NCBI GenBank assembly: GCA_034359265.1
Contig: CP136891.1
Span: 85,764,001-85,828,000, forward strand
Length of the DNA stretch: 64,000 nt
Origin: Canna indica
Taxonomy: Eukaryota > Streptophyta > Magnoliopsida > Zingiberales > Cannaceae
Direction: 5' to 3'
Part shown: in pieces, positions 26,801 to 37,059 of the stretch
How the letters are laid out: each line of letters starts with the position of its first letter
Position numbering within the stretch: the stretch's first letter is position 1
Translations under genes and position numbers: made by a program
Notes under the pieces: model-generated
The model's input: only the letters and a program-made list of their open reading frames with translations
Told to the model about the DNA's origin: nothing
Databases searched by the model: none

Positions 26801-29299
26801 ACTAAGATAGTTCCATTTGATGTTTGACAGATAATTTGGTCAGATCTTGTAAGATTTAGAAAGCTTAATTTGTGACTTTTTTCTATATATTTAAATTCAA
26901 ATTTTTAGCAACAACAAGAAAGGAAAAACAGATCCCAAGTTCGATACTCATACATATTGTAGCATACAATGAGTTAACTAACCATCCCAAACTCCTCAGC
27001 ATCCCAGCTACACAAAATTATTGTCCTTCGAGGTCTCCAGCCTGAGCGCAACAAACTCCCATAACGGCGAGCCACATCAAGGAGAGTAGCTGTTCCACTA
27101 TTTGGGTCAACAGCTCCAAATGTCCATGCATCTCGGTGGTTGCCAAGGATGATATAACGATCGGGCTCCTCTCTTCCTCTTATGACACTGAATATATTTT
27201 GAATCTTTGCCATCTTCCTATATTCCTTAATGAAGATCATTACAAAGATTACATCAAAGGCTAGTCAGGATCACTTTTAAATTCGAGCAGTTAAACATTA
27301 GATTGTTTAAAAAGAAGAAAGAGATCTAATAAGAAATAAAATCATTGCACACTGTAAGTCATGATTTGTTGCATACATTAAATATAATAATAATAAAGTT
27401 TAAAATATCTACATCTACCGAATATCAAATTGGACAAAACTAATATACAGTAAATCATAAAAGACAAAGTTGAAGAAGACTTTTGCAACACATGCAAAAG
27501 CCAAGATGTTTTGAGGCATAGTTAGATTTAAAAAATTCACATCCATCGAAAGATAAGATTACACAAAATGAAGAGTAGATTATCATAAATGACAAAAGAT
27601 GGAGAACACTTTTGCAACACATGCAAGTCAGCAAAATCCTAGATGGCACATTGTAGACAAAACCCCCATATGATTATTGGCATGCATTAATGTTATAGTA
27701 ACATACACAAGTGTGAGCAACAAAATTACAAACATGAAACTAACTCAAACAAGATATAAGATATTTAATTCATCTGCACCCACCGGATTATTACATCATA
27801 TTATAATTGTTAGACTAATTAGGTACCCACGTAAACTAAAGTTCCAACTTGCCATAAGATGAAATCTTATGTCATTTATGCTGTGCATATAAGTTCATCA
27901 TACAAGCGCAGTGGATAATTTCTGTGACACGATAGAGATGTGCTATCCACAAAGTAGCACCTCAGAAACCAGAAAGATGTAAAAGCATATGGGTCAATCT
28001 TATCATTGTTCCATTTATATCTTCATTTGAGAATTGGGACCACAAAAATTGGCATTAACAATGGACTGCAATGAAGCAATCAATAAAGATAATGGTCTTT
28101 ATTGGTGACGTCATAACAATTGGTGTATTTGTGAAAATGACAAGAATACGTACTTGTACAGTTCCTAGTATTCTTGGATCAAATGGACCCATTACACGAC
28201 AGAATTATTACAACCAATGTCTTTTTAGACCTACTAAGTACTAATCATCAAATTTTCAACGCATTGGACCACAGACATCGGCCGAAGACTAAAACTGGCT
28301 TAATGAGTAAAAAGGACTTGAGCAGTTCAAGAATTCAGTTAAACGTACTCCATATGAAACCGATGGCCGGGATAAGTACAGGGAAAGGGACCACAATCAG
28401 GAGACGTCCAAAAGGTGGCAGACTGAAGCCACGAGCGGGTGAGATTACCTGATAGGTGAAGTTCACCAACGTAGGACCTGGTCCGACGCCGTTGTCCGCC
28501 GCCATAGGTAATTTGTCGCTCCAGTCGCGCGGCATCGAGGGCCCGCCGAGCGTCTTCAGAATCGCCACCGCCACCTCCTCCGCCACCGGCATGGATGGAA
28601 TCTTAGGAAACCTCCGTCTCACCTCCGCCTCATCGGCGCCGAGCCTCTCGGCGTCGTCCGAAGCGGCCCACCCGGGGGTCAACGGATCGCCGACCCCGCC
28701 GAGCAGCACGGTCCCCCTCTCCACCCCGCCGCGATCGCCCACCTTAAACATCAGCACGGCCGCCGCCCCCCTCTCCGCGGCCTTCGCCACCACCGCCCCC
28801 CTGCTCCCCCCGCCGCGCCGCGCGATCGCGACGTGCCCCTTGACGTCAACGCCCATCCGTTCCAGCGCGCGGTAGTCCTCCTCGCGGCCGTAGTTGACGT
28901 AGACGGCGGGGGCAACGGCGGCGCCGGAGGGGGAGTAGGCGTGGTACGGGGGGACGGCGGCAGCGGCGGGGTCAGCGGGCTCGGAGAGGCGAAGCGTCTG
29001 CAGGAGGGAGCCGTCGGGGCGGAGGAGGGCGAGGGAGGAGGAAGCGGGGTAGGAGAGGAGGGGGTGGTAGTCGGCGGCGAAGGTGCGGAGGCCGGCGGCG
29101 CGGAGGTGGGAGAGGACGTAATCGGCGACGGGGGCAGCAGAGGGGGTGCCGGCGAGGTGGGGGCGGAGGGTGAGCGAGCGGAGGTGTGCGGCGATGATGG
29201 CATTGGCGCCGGGGGAGAGGGAGAGGAAGAGGCGATGGGCGGGATGGAGGCCGTCGCCATGGGGGCGGCGGTGGGAGGGTGAAGGGGAGAGGAAGAAGT

Positions 29300-29332
<33 letters not shown>

Positions 29333-29372
29333 CGATGGAGGCGCGGTGGAAGTGGGAGGGTTTGGGAGGCAT
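17856..29372 (-). CDS. LAMP1: Probable glutamate carboxypeptidase LAMP1/AMP1-like (M28 family, 690 aa)
   Basis: Type II membrane protein of the glutamate carboxypeptidase II family; AMP1 and LAMP1 in plants act at the ER in meristem size, phyllochron and miRNA-directed translational repression (family knowledge). Ten minus-strand exons with consistent phase: 29372-28449, 27225-26983, 26382-26230, 25861-25793, 25511-25421, 25140-25057, 24448-24360, 19229-19116, 18371-18249, 18038-17856. A membrane anchor lies at about residues 10-31 after a short basic N-terminus, followed by a PA domain (about 130-260), the M28 peptidase core (about 315-520) and a C-terminal dimerisation domain. All expected metal-site residues are visible: H338 (GNHRDAW), D348 (AVDPNSG), E385/E386 (DAEEFG), D414 (NVDCAVQG) and H499 (GYHTAYDS). 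Exon 1 is extremely GC-rich. For exon 4 I chose the GTAAGT donor at 25792, because the earlier GT at 25800 would put a stop in exon 5. Intron 7 (19230-24359) contains a Copia element. The C-terminus ([12 protein letters not shown]) looks closer to LAMP1 than AMP1; that sub-assignment is tentative. Confidence 0.92.
19763..19854 (-). repeat. 3' LTR of Copia element (truncated to 92 bp)
   Basis: Matches the terminal 92 bp of the 5' LTR without a visible difference, then breaks directly into pol sequence at 19855. Confidence 0.92.
19848..23414 (-). CDS. Copia gag-pol polyprotein lacking RNase H
   Basis: One uninterrupted frame. An upstream in-frame ATG at 23654 exists, but the family-like start is the Met at 23414, giving 1,188 aa; residue numbers here count from 23654. 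Order: gag with UBN2-type region (about 100-290), CCHC zinc knuckle C330-C343, aspartic protease DSGA at 412-415, integrase HHCC (H539, H544, C565, C568) and catalytic D596, D659, E695, then reverse transcriptase with YVDD at 1124-1127. Translation runs into the LTR fragment and stops at 19848. RNase H is absent, so the copy is presumably not autonomous. No stop or frameshift in almost 3.6 kb agrees with a recent insertion. Confidence 0.93.
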   Translation of the reverse strand: MTEFGVENKSLVVTDMIPVMSRITEHKLNGSNYFDWSKTVRVYARSMDKDDHLTNEPPTDHTRQTWLRDDARLILQIRNSINSEIVSLINHCEFVKELMDYLEFLYSGKGNISRIYEVCKAFYRAEKQDKSLTAYFMDFKRIYEELNVLLPFSPDVRVQQAQREQMAVISFFAGLPPELESVRSQILSGSEISSLQDTFSRLLRTESSQVSQIHTSALVSRHNGRGGYRGGRTSYRNKDDSRRQESSIVCYYCHEPGHTKYTCKKLQSKSQRDPSAHVATSSDKTILVSEDEYAKFTQYQQSLKSTASTTTLAESGNSNTCLASSSSKWVIDSGATDHMTGNQKLCTSFEQKSIPSGVTIANGSTSSVLGSGTISPTSSICLTDVLILPNFAFNLLSVSKLTRTLNCFISFYSDICLFQDLMTKQIIGKGHESGGLYYLDPEVPRSIACSSVSTPFEVHCQVGHPSLSSLKKLYPQFQSLSSLDCESCQFAKHHRLPSCPRVNKRAITPFELVHSDVWGPCPIMSKTGFKYFVTFVDDYSRVTWLYLMKNRSELFSHFCAFCAEIKTQFNVPVHTLRSDNAKEYVSEKFQSYMTQNGILHQTSCVDTPSQNGVAERKNRHLLEVARALLFQMKVPKEFWADAVSTACFLINRMPSSVLNGDIPYIVLFPSKSLFPIEPKIFGCTCFVRDVRPQVTKLDPKALKCIFLGYSRLQKGYRCYSPILNRYLVSTTVTFHENTPFFPSSSTYDSQGEEDDLLIYTVAQCVPLGAPARPPIVHMYSRRSKTQDSCTLPASSSSDPVANNPDPSLDLPIALRKGKRQCSYPISSFVSYAHLSSSSSSFIASLDSMSIPKTVKEALSHPGWHAAMVEEMMALDGNGTWDLVNLPEGKIAIGCKWVFAIKTNFDGEVDRLKARLVAKGYAQVYGVDYSDTFSPVAKLSSVRLFISMAATFSWPLHQLDIKNAFLHGDLQEEVYMEQPPGFVAQGEYGKVCRLRKSLYGLKQSPRAWFGKFSEAVQEFGMQMCKCDHSVFYKRSQVGIILLVVYVDDIVITGSDTASISSLKSFLHSRFKTKDLGLLKYFLGVEVTRSKKGIFLSQRKYVLDLLTETGKLGAKPCSTPMTPGLQLTKEGEQFEDSERYRRLVGKLNYLTVTRPDIAYPVSVVSQFMSSPTIEHWNALEQILCYLKGAS
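23712..23726 (-). other. Primer binding site of Copia element (initiator Met tRNA)
   Basis: On the minus strand TGGTATCAGAGC follows directly after the 5' LTR; this is complementary to the 3' end of plant initiator Met tRNA. Confidence 0.92.
23727..23948 (-). repeat. 5' LTR of Copia element (complete)
   Basis: TG...CA ends on the minus strand, 222 bp. Contains the internal short repeat TTTAGGAAAC twice on the plus strand. Confidence 0.93.
27400..27645. repeat. Degenerate direct duplication (about 127-bp unit) in LAMP1-like intron 1
   Basis: Two copies, roughly 27400-27516 and 27530-27645, share the order of an ATC.ACATC..CGAA segment, a run of AT-rich sequence and then ACTTTTGCAACACATGCAA. 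No coding role is seen. Confidence 0.6.
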
Positions 29373-29746
29373 TTGGGGGAGTAGGGGAGGTGGAGATTCG
29401 AGATTGAGAGGAGAGGAGACGAAGAGGAGGGAAGGGAAGGAGGAAGTGGAGGAGGCGGAAGCGGATGGAAGTCGCTTTCGGTATCTTTAATATTACAACT
29501 GAGTGAAGAAGAAGGTGGTGGCGGAGAAAGTGAAGTGGAATTACCGGGGGAAGGGAGGTGGCTTCTTTTGGTTCGGGACTTGGGGGGGTGGGAACCGGAA
29601 AGGACAGGGCCGAAGGGGACACCTGAGATTTGGATTGGGATGCAGCCACAGCGGGCCCCTCTCTAGTCTTTCGCACTACTTTCAAGTTTCAATGCAAAAA
29701 AGTACCTCGACAAATTACAAATAACACTACACGTAGATAAATAATA

Positions 29747-30166
29747 GTGTTAATTGACTAATATATCCTGGCTTTCATTAAAAATTTTAAATTTATCCTA
29801 ATTTTTTTATTTGTTCCAAATATAAATTTTAATTCTCAAGTTAAGTTTTCTATTACCTATTGACTTGACAAAAATAACTTGTATAATAAAATTCAATCAG
29901 CCAATATTTTTAAAATTAAAAAAAAATTCAAACTAATTTTGTAATTATTTTTTAAAAAAAATATATTGGCGGAGTTGTTTGAATATTTTTTTATTTTTTT
30001 ATTTTAAAATATTGGCTGACTGAATTTTATTATACACGTCATCCTTATTAACCTATTAGGTCAACAGTTAAACGAAAAATTTAATCCTGAATTGACCGGT
30101 GTGTTATAATTAAAATAAATTGAGAATTAAAATATGTATTCAGAATATATTGGTTAATTAACCTTA
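29747..30166. mobile_element. Foldback/MITE-like inverted repeat
   Basis: Strongest arms are GTATAATAAAATTCAATCAG (from 29881) and its near-perfect complement ending at about 30036. Weaker symmetry continues outward to TTGACTAATATATCCTG on the left and its counterpart at about 30166 on the right. AT-rich, no coding frame, target duplication not resolved. Confidence 0.65.
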
Positions 30167-31028
30167 AATAATAACATTGCATTCGCGTGGCTTTTACGTG
30201 AATCAATAGCAACTAGCCAATCACATCTCACGTGAACGCGCACGTGGATAAGTCGCATGTTGATCCAAAGACTATCAACTTGTTTGAAAGCTTCTTTTTA
30301 TCAAGGGAGGAAAAAAGGAGGAATAAAAAGAAATCAAAGAGAAGTATTTCTCTAATTCAATAAATATTTTTTTTTATTTATTAATAAAAGAATTAAAAAT
30401 AACATTTGTAATTAATTAATTAATTCTAATATTAAAAGGGTAAAATTACAAAATGTTGTATTATATAGCTATATAATAACTTTTTTATTAATTCTTTTAA
30501 TTTGAAAGGTTTGTAAATTATATATAGATGAAAAAAATGTAGAGAAAAAAATTATTTTCTGCCCTTTAATGAAAAATTCTCAAACAAAGTATTGATATTC
30601 CTTTATCTCATTCTCCTTTTATAATCCTCCGGACAAAAAATAATAAAATTATTTTTTATTCTCACGTTTAATTTGACAAAGTTAAGAATTAGTCATTTAT
30701 TGAGTTACGATTATTATGGAGCTAGCTATGAATATATATTTTCATTTTATCCTTCAATAATTTAAATTATAATTACGTTAATAATTTAATCATCTAAAAC
30801 CTAATAATTATTGCTTTCTTTTTTTTCATAGAGCGCCGTCATAAAATTTGCCCCCGTGAACGACTTCATTGCAGAATTGCAAGAGTCTTCCTCGCGAAGA
30901 GTATGAAAACTCATCTTTCTTCTTCTACTATCACGTAATATAAATGATTTGATTTCTTTCATGAATGCTTTGGTTTTTTTTAATCGAATGTTTTCCCTGT
31001 CGTCTCGTACACCCAACAATATTCCTTG

Positions 31029-31071
31029 AATATATTCTTTATGAACGGAGAATATTCATAAAGAATATATT
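31029..31071. repeat. Perfect 17-bp inverted repeat with 9-nt loop
   Basis: Arms AATATATTCTTTATGAA (31029-31045) and its exact complement (31055-31071). Could be a small hairpin or relic of a larger element. Confidence 0.8.
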
Positions 31072-31312
31072 GAACAGGACCATAAGCCTTATCTTTGTAA
31101 ATGAGAAGTTTTCACCTAACTTTTTTACTCGTTGATTCAATTTTAAGATTTTTGCAAACGATTTATTATCCAAACTAATTAAATAACATAATCATAATCC
31201 AGATTAAGTATTATCATCATTCATCATTGATCATCTTCATGCATGCATTGATTTTAAGGTTAAATCAACAACTAACAAAAAGTTTAGCGGACAAAAATCT
31301 ATATCCTTTAGT

Positions 31313-31523
31313 GGTATGTTAGCTTCGTTGGATTGGATAGGATAAGATAGGATAATAAATAAGAGATGATTGAATATGAATCTTTTAAATTCGGAGTACA
31401 TCGGATATCATATTAATTTTATATTATTCTAATCATATTCTTTTCTAATTAATGCACTAAATAAATAATAAATTCAAATTCATATCTTATCATATCTCCT
31501 TTAATTATATGAAGCAAACAAGT
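31313..31523. mobile_element. MITE copy A of a family seen twice in this window
   Basis: Left end GGTATGTTAGCTTCGTTG, right end GAAGCAAACAAGTAC. It shares the central segment around GTACATCGGATAT, then TCTAAT..ATGCACTAAA.AAATAAT, with the copy at 51066-51265. Terminal repeats of the type GGTATGTTTGCTTC suggest a Tourist- or hAT-like MITE; the target duplication is unclear. Confidence 0.65.
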
Positions 31524-32308
31524 ACTAAGAGAATATAGGACACTTATTCTTGCAAACAATATCCAATTAATTAAGGTGGATATACATAACAAACAATTTA
31601 ATGGTATTTAATTAATCCATTTAATATGTTAATGTCATGCTAGCTGTTCTTGATGTGTTCATGTTGCAATCAAATGATGCTATAATTATCTACTTAATTA
31701 ATTACAGTTTATCCCTGATGTAAACTCATTCATTTTCTATTTTGTGTTCATTCTAATATCCCAACCATAGTACAACCTTTCATTATCATTTTTTTTTTCC
31801 GGAACCTTTCATTATCAATTAAAATGTGGGGTTATATATAAAAATATTAAAAAGAACATACATAGAAGTTTGATCATGTAGTTTATACTTATCATGCATA
31901 ACAGCATAATTTAATGCATGGTTAGGAAATATGCACATGCATGCATAGAAGTTACTATTGATGTTACATTTCTTATCAGTGTCCTACTGTCCTGATCCAA
32001 AGTTCAATCAGTCCTGTGATAAGCCTTTTGTCAAGTCTTTGCATACTGTGTAGGCGTCATTTAATTTGGCTGACAATGACAATTGCAAATTGACATATCC
32101 ATTTTCCTTTTACATGATTATTGCCATGAAATTTCAAGTGGCCTTCCTACATCCTGCTTAGTATCTTTGCCTATATATTTCAAGTGGCCTTTTCTTTTAT
32201 TAGTTTCACCTTTTTTAAAAAAAAAATCAAGATCAGGAATAACATGAAAACTAGCATTCAATTATTGGTTGTATAATAATGTATTTATATTCGCGATAAA
32301 TATAGCAT

Positions 32309-32750
32309 ATTATAAGCTAGTTATAATGAAAAAAAGAGGAAAAATCTTTCTATAGGTCAAGGGTGAAGCTCCAAACCAAAGCTTTTTTGCACAAATGATG
32401 AAACATAATATCAACACACTTTTTTCACCTAATGAATTGTATACAACAATGGAGGGAAAAATCTTACTCTGAGTGTGTCTTTTTCGCTATTCGCGTAAAT
32501 GGGTAGGAGGAGGAGGAAAACTTGAAGGATTTTGTTTGCATAAAACCTGACAAATGATTTTGTCAGGTTTTATGCAAACAAAATCCTTGGAGTATTCCTC
32601 CTCTTCACATGCTCAGCGAGCGTAAGATTTTTCCCTCCATTTTTGAATGGATTAATTCATTTGTAACCAAAACACTTGGATTTGGAGCTTCCCTACCTTG
32701 TTTGAGTAGGTTTTTCCTCATTTTTTCTAATTTTTGTTGAGCTATTATAG
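32309..32750. mobile_element. Foldback element with 30-bp perfect hairpin core, upstream of SPX-RING gene
   Basis: The core hairpin has arms 32525-32554 and 32559-32588, perfectly complementary over 30 bp with a 4-nt loop TGAT. Around it, ATGGAGGGAAAAATCTTAC (left) pairs with its complement (right, ending near 32641). An outer region sharing GAGGAAAAA..CT and GAAGCTCCAAA pairs across the element. It ends about 270 bp before the SPX-RING start codon, so it may be in the 5' UTR intron or promoter. Confidence 0.8.
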
Positions 32751-33015
32751 TACCCTGATTTAGTCTTATATGTAACATGTTAGTTAATAAGGTTTGATGG
32801 GTATACTACTATCAGCTCTAGCTTAAGCATTTTAGTTAGGCCAATATTTGTGTCTACGAAGTTGATGAGTCACTAATCGCATCGAGCATATCATAATAGT
32901 GTAACAACTATGGATTGATTCATTTCAAGTTCCAAAGCAATTAGATTTGTGTCATTCATCTGCTTGTCTCTCGCATTTGTATAGAGTTGTATTTTCAGCT
33001 CATTGCAGGTGTGAG

Positions 33016-36000
33016 ATGAAGTTTGGGCATCGATTCTCAGAGTATCTAAACGGAGGAAGGAAAACACGTCTCGAAAGAAGCCCAAGGATGTACCCCAACA
33101 AATTCCCAAATGTGGATTATAAAGGCCTCAAGAAGATCTTGAGGAGGTGCAAGAACAAAAAATTACTACATGCTAACAAGGAAAAAGAGCTAAGTGCTCA
33201 GAAAGATAATGGTGCCAGCACCAACAAGCAGCACAAGGTACATACTATAGAGCTGCCGGAGCCCGGCCTTGATGATAGTGCCAGCACCAGTGAACAGCAC
33301 AAGGAAAGTACTATAAAGTTGTCGGAGCCCAGCCAATCCGAATGTTGCGTATGTATGTTCACTTTCCCACCAAGTTGTTTCAACTTTAAACATAGTATTG
33401 TTGTATTATATGTGATACAAACATGAATTTACAAAAGTAGATTCACTCACTCGAGTTAATTTAGGTCTAAATGAAACTCAGGGAAACACTGTACATATGG
33501 CTATCAGAAATACAATTATATGCTTGTTTATGCCATGGAATCTTCATTATGGTGCTGAATTGAATTTGTCATATTCATTATCTTTGCAGTGTGTGAAGAA
33601 CATATTCAATTCAGTTGCAGAAGAATAGCATATGACAAGTTGATTGTTTCCTGATAAAAATATCTTGAATTTCCAGGTTTTGTTTCTAATATGGCCTAAT
33701 TATTTAGCAGGAATTATTCATTCTAAAAGTGAACTAGTTCTTCGAATTGAAATTGAAATATGCAATATTCCTGCAATTGGAAGGCTCCATTCTTTATTGA
33801 AACTAGTCAAATAAAATAAAGGGAGACCCAAAGGTTCTCTCTATAGGTATACACAAAATATTTGGAAGTAGAACAGTGACACATGTTCAGAAAACAACAG
33901 AGTGAATTAGGTAGAGCACAATTAAATCCTAATCCTACTAAGCAATGTAAAGATAGTCAAAACATACTAAATCATATGGATATGAATTATGAAACTTGAC
34001 TAAAATATCAATGAGAAAATGAATGCATAAAAAATCATAAGAATATATTTGCTCTCGCCCGAAGTCGAGGGTGCTGCAAGCCTCCGCTTCTCCTGGTTCA
34101 ACGCAGCTTCGGTGGTGACCTGCAAAAGCACTCCGACGCTCAAGTGATAGGGGATTCTAGATGAGGTGTATGAAATTGGAACAAAGAGTACACATGTAGT
34201 GCGTCGTGTCTGTCTTATGAGGCAGGTCGGGTACTTAGCGAGGATGTCTCCTGAAATTCCGCGATAATATGGCCTGAATAGATCAGTTGTTATTCCTTAG
34301 ATTGTGGATTTATTACTGTCGAACCCCTTATGATAAAATATAGGAGGTTAATATCCTTGTTTGGTCGGGTGAAGCCCCCGGACTAAGCTGTAGCTGGTTC
34401 GATCTAGGTCTGGTTCATGAGTTGGGGTGCCTCCGGCAGCTAGTCCAGTCCAATATCTAATATGAAATTTACCGACGAATGGTTCATTTGGTGCATTGAT
34501 ATGCATTTGGCAAGACAACATTTTTGTACTAGTATCTTTGTTGTAGGATCTTAGTTTGTAGTAACATATACTGCTTATTGTTGATTGCCTTAGAATTAAG
34601 TTGATATTACAATATTAATTTTGAGATGTTTTTACTACTGCAGTGTGTGATGAGGAGTTCTTTGCTGAACTTTCAAACAAGGCTGAAGTTATATCAATCT
34701 GCTTTAATACAAAAGTAAGGCCTGACAACCTTCGCGCTTCTTCGGGGTTGCTTCGATGCATGTGGCGTTTTAGAAATTGTATCACTGATGATCAACAAGT
34801 TCCGGTACATGAAGTTAGAATACTAGCCGACTACATTGCAATGAATTCTATTGCTATAAAGAAAATACTTAAAAAGTATGACAAAGTAAGATGCAAAGTG
34901 AACTCAAATTCTCTTGGATTCTGCTTCCAAGTATAGTTCAGCTATCCTGCGTTTACATGTTTGTTTGCCTTTTTTGCGATTCACAGATACATGGCTCTGC
35001 CGAAGGCCAAAACTTTAAGATGCGCATGCGGACTAGAAACATTGATCTTTTGCAGCCACCATGGATAATAGAGCTCGGTGCCTTTTATATAAACTCCAAT
35101 GCGTCAGAATATGGACAACCTGGCAAACACTTTCCAGATTTTTCTTGTGAGTTATTTGACGAAGACCCTAAATTGATCATGACTATTTCAGATTCCTTTG
35201 AGGATGAATATAGCCTGACTTGTAGCATCTGCTGGGTAAAATTTCCTCTTCCCTTTTACCAACTTAATTTGTATTCAGTCCTCCTGTGTAACAAAGTTTG
35301 TCCTAATTTTTTCTTTTACTTTTTGATCAGGAAATATTGTATAATGCGTATGCTTTAGAATGTGGTCATCTTTTCTGCAAAGAATGTGTTTGCTCATATG
35401 CTTCCATTTCAACCATCGAAGGCCCCACCAGAGCACCTGATGGAAAAGAATGTCCTTATTGTAGGACGGTAGGTTGATCACTGAACTTTAACCACCTTCA
35501 TTTCCTGCATGATTACAGTGATTTGTGCTTGTATTTTCTCATTGTCCCTAGTCAATATGGATTAAAGTGCTCATGATCAGGAAGTAACATCTTGTGCCTT
35601 TATCATATTAACTTCATGATGACATTGATCTCTCTTCGAACAAAAAATTCCTCATCATGAGGGAACAAAGGACTTACTATCTAAATGTTTATCACTCTCT
35701 TCTTTCAGTCTACGAGAATGAAAGTTTTGCATATTGAGTTATGCAGGCATCTCTTCTTTTGGTTAGGGGTGCATAGTTGGTGCAAGCCCCATGCGTGATC
35801 TCATAGATAGAGCTGACAAATTTGAATATTTATTTACTCTTCAGTCTTCATTCAGTCATTTCAAGTGACTCAAGGCTGAATGCTTCATTAGCCTTCTCTC
35901 TTTCAGATTTCCAGTAGGGTAGTAGTGGTACCATTTCATTTCATTAATTCTTATTTTCCATAGCATATAAGTGGTGAAGGTGGGACTTCATCTCAAGACT

Positions 36001-36387
36001 TTGCTAAGAACAGCAGAGGTCTATGTACCAGCTGAGAGCTAGTTTACATCATTTCCTTTAGATTTCGGCAGTAAGTCAGTAGCTAAATATGACATGTAAT
36101 TTCTGATAATTAAGAGGGTTATGGTGTATGTTAATTTTGATACCAATGATATATGCAGGCTGGCGTGTTCAAGAATGCAGTCTCTCTGAAACACCTGGAT
36201 CTCCTAGTAAAGACCAGGTGCTTATTACAGATCAAACTTTTCATTTTCTTTTTCTGGAACAGATATAAACTAAATGTATTATTTCTGTTTCAATCAATCT
36301 GCTAGAAACTCAACATACTGGATGAAGAGACTGCAAGCTGAACATGACAAGATGGGGAGTAAGGGCAAAGGGGTTTGCAGACGATAA
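33016..36387 (+). CDS. BAH1/NLA-like E3 ubiquitin ligase (SPX + RING, 368 aa)
   Basis: RING-type ubiquitin ligase with an SPX phosphate-sensing domain; NLA/BAH1 in Arabidopsis degrades phosphate and nitrate transporters and limits salicylate build-up (family knowledge). Six exons: 33016-33352, 34644-34885, 34987-35235, 35331-35468, 36159-36217, 36306-36387. The N-terminus MKFGHRFSEYL opens the SPX domain; its later helix (AIKKILKKYDK) is in exon 2, so the two SPX halves are separated by a linker holding a 66-nt tandem duplication. The RING is C3HC4: C272, C275, C287, H289, C292, C295, C317, C320. The exon 1 donor is inferred as GT at 33353, giving a C-C-V-L-C-D junction; a donor 4 nt earlier (GT at 33349) breaks the frame. 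An AG acceptor just before the ATG suggests a 5' UTR intron. The C-terminus is shorter and more basic than in Arabidopsis NLA as I remember it. Confidence 0.88.
33211..33336 (+). repeat. Tandem 66-nt duplication inside the SPX-RING coding exon
   Basis: Two in-frame copies encode variants of ASTxxQHKxxTIxLxEP (GASTNKQHK.. and SASTSEQHK..). It expands the linker between the SPX halves without breaking the frame. Confidence 0.85.
34030..34460. mobile_element. Probable transposon/LTR remnant in SPX-RING intron 1
   Basis: A GC-richer block inside an AT-rich intron, with segments such as CACTCCGACGCTCAAGT and GGTCGGGTGAAGCCCCCGG that look like decayed retroelement sequence. No ends, target duplication or frame were found, so the class is unknown. 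Confidence 0.35.
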
Positions 36388-37059
36388 ATCTGAAGTTGAA
36401 TTAGACTTCCATGAATCTTATCAATTTTTGACTTGGTGGCTGTTTCCTTCTTATTTCTTCACTGCACTGGATGGAATCTGCAATTCTTTTTGCTACTGTA
36501 AGCAATGGACAGTTCCTAATTCTTGCGTAGTTCTTTGGAACCTGATTTCGGTGGTTATTATCTTCAGACCAATCATTTTGCATATCTAGAGATGATTTGG
36601 ATTAGACCACCTTTTTAATGTTGAATGTTTTTGAGCTACCTTGTTTCTGAAAGTGATTTTTTTTAAAAAAAATGAAATTTATTCTGAAAGTGTTAATAGA
36701 TGATAAGATGTTTTTTAACAAGCTAATGATGTGTTTTTTAACAAGCTAAATGGTGAGCATCTAATGATGTGTTTGTTAAAAAACACATCATTAGATGCTC
36801 ACCATTGGTTACTCTAAAAAAAGAATTCTCGCCATTGCCATCAATCAATTACATGGCATTTATTCCTGTCATTGAAAATTAGGGAATTTTTTCCCCGAAA
36901 AAAAAAAGATAAATTATTGAGATGGGGGAATTATTCCCTTGTTAGTCATTGAGGAATGGTTATACAATTTCAGATTATTTGTAACGATTGGATATTTTTT
37001 GCTTACTTGCAATATGTTCTTCAAATGGGTTCAAACTGAACAAATCTAAAAAAGGATAT
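36388..37059. other. 3' flank of SPX-RING gene with perfect hairpin
   Basis: Probable 3' UTR then AT-rich spacer. It holds the hairpin listed at 36749-36806 and, just before it, a repeated TTTTTTAACAAGCTAA. Confidence 0.5.
36749..36806. repeat. Perfect 26-bp inverted repeat, 6-nt loop
   Basis: Left arm 36749-36774 (AATGGTGAGCATCTAATGAT...) and right arm 36781-36806 are exactly complementary. It lies about 360 bp after the SPX-RING stop codon, possibly within the 3' UTR. Confidence 0.92.

Larger units (their letters stand above)
29373..33015. other. Spacer between LAMP1-like and SPX-RING genes (divergent promoters)
   Basis: The first 300 bases carry purine-rich, GC-rich 5' UTR/promoter sequence of the minus-strand gene. 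The rest is AT-rich with foldback elements listed separately. Two CACGTG G-box cores lie at about 30228-30245. No gene is supported; small frames here have no recognisable features. The SPX-RING transcript probably starts left of 33008, because an intron-like AG acceptor precedes its ATG. Confidence 0.5.

Noticed and set aside
28456..29282. Long open frames on the plus strand and in other minus frames opposite LAMP1-like exon 1
   Set aside because: Shadows of a very GC-rich exon; low-complexity Gly/Pro/Ser proteins without family features.
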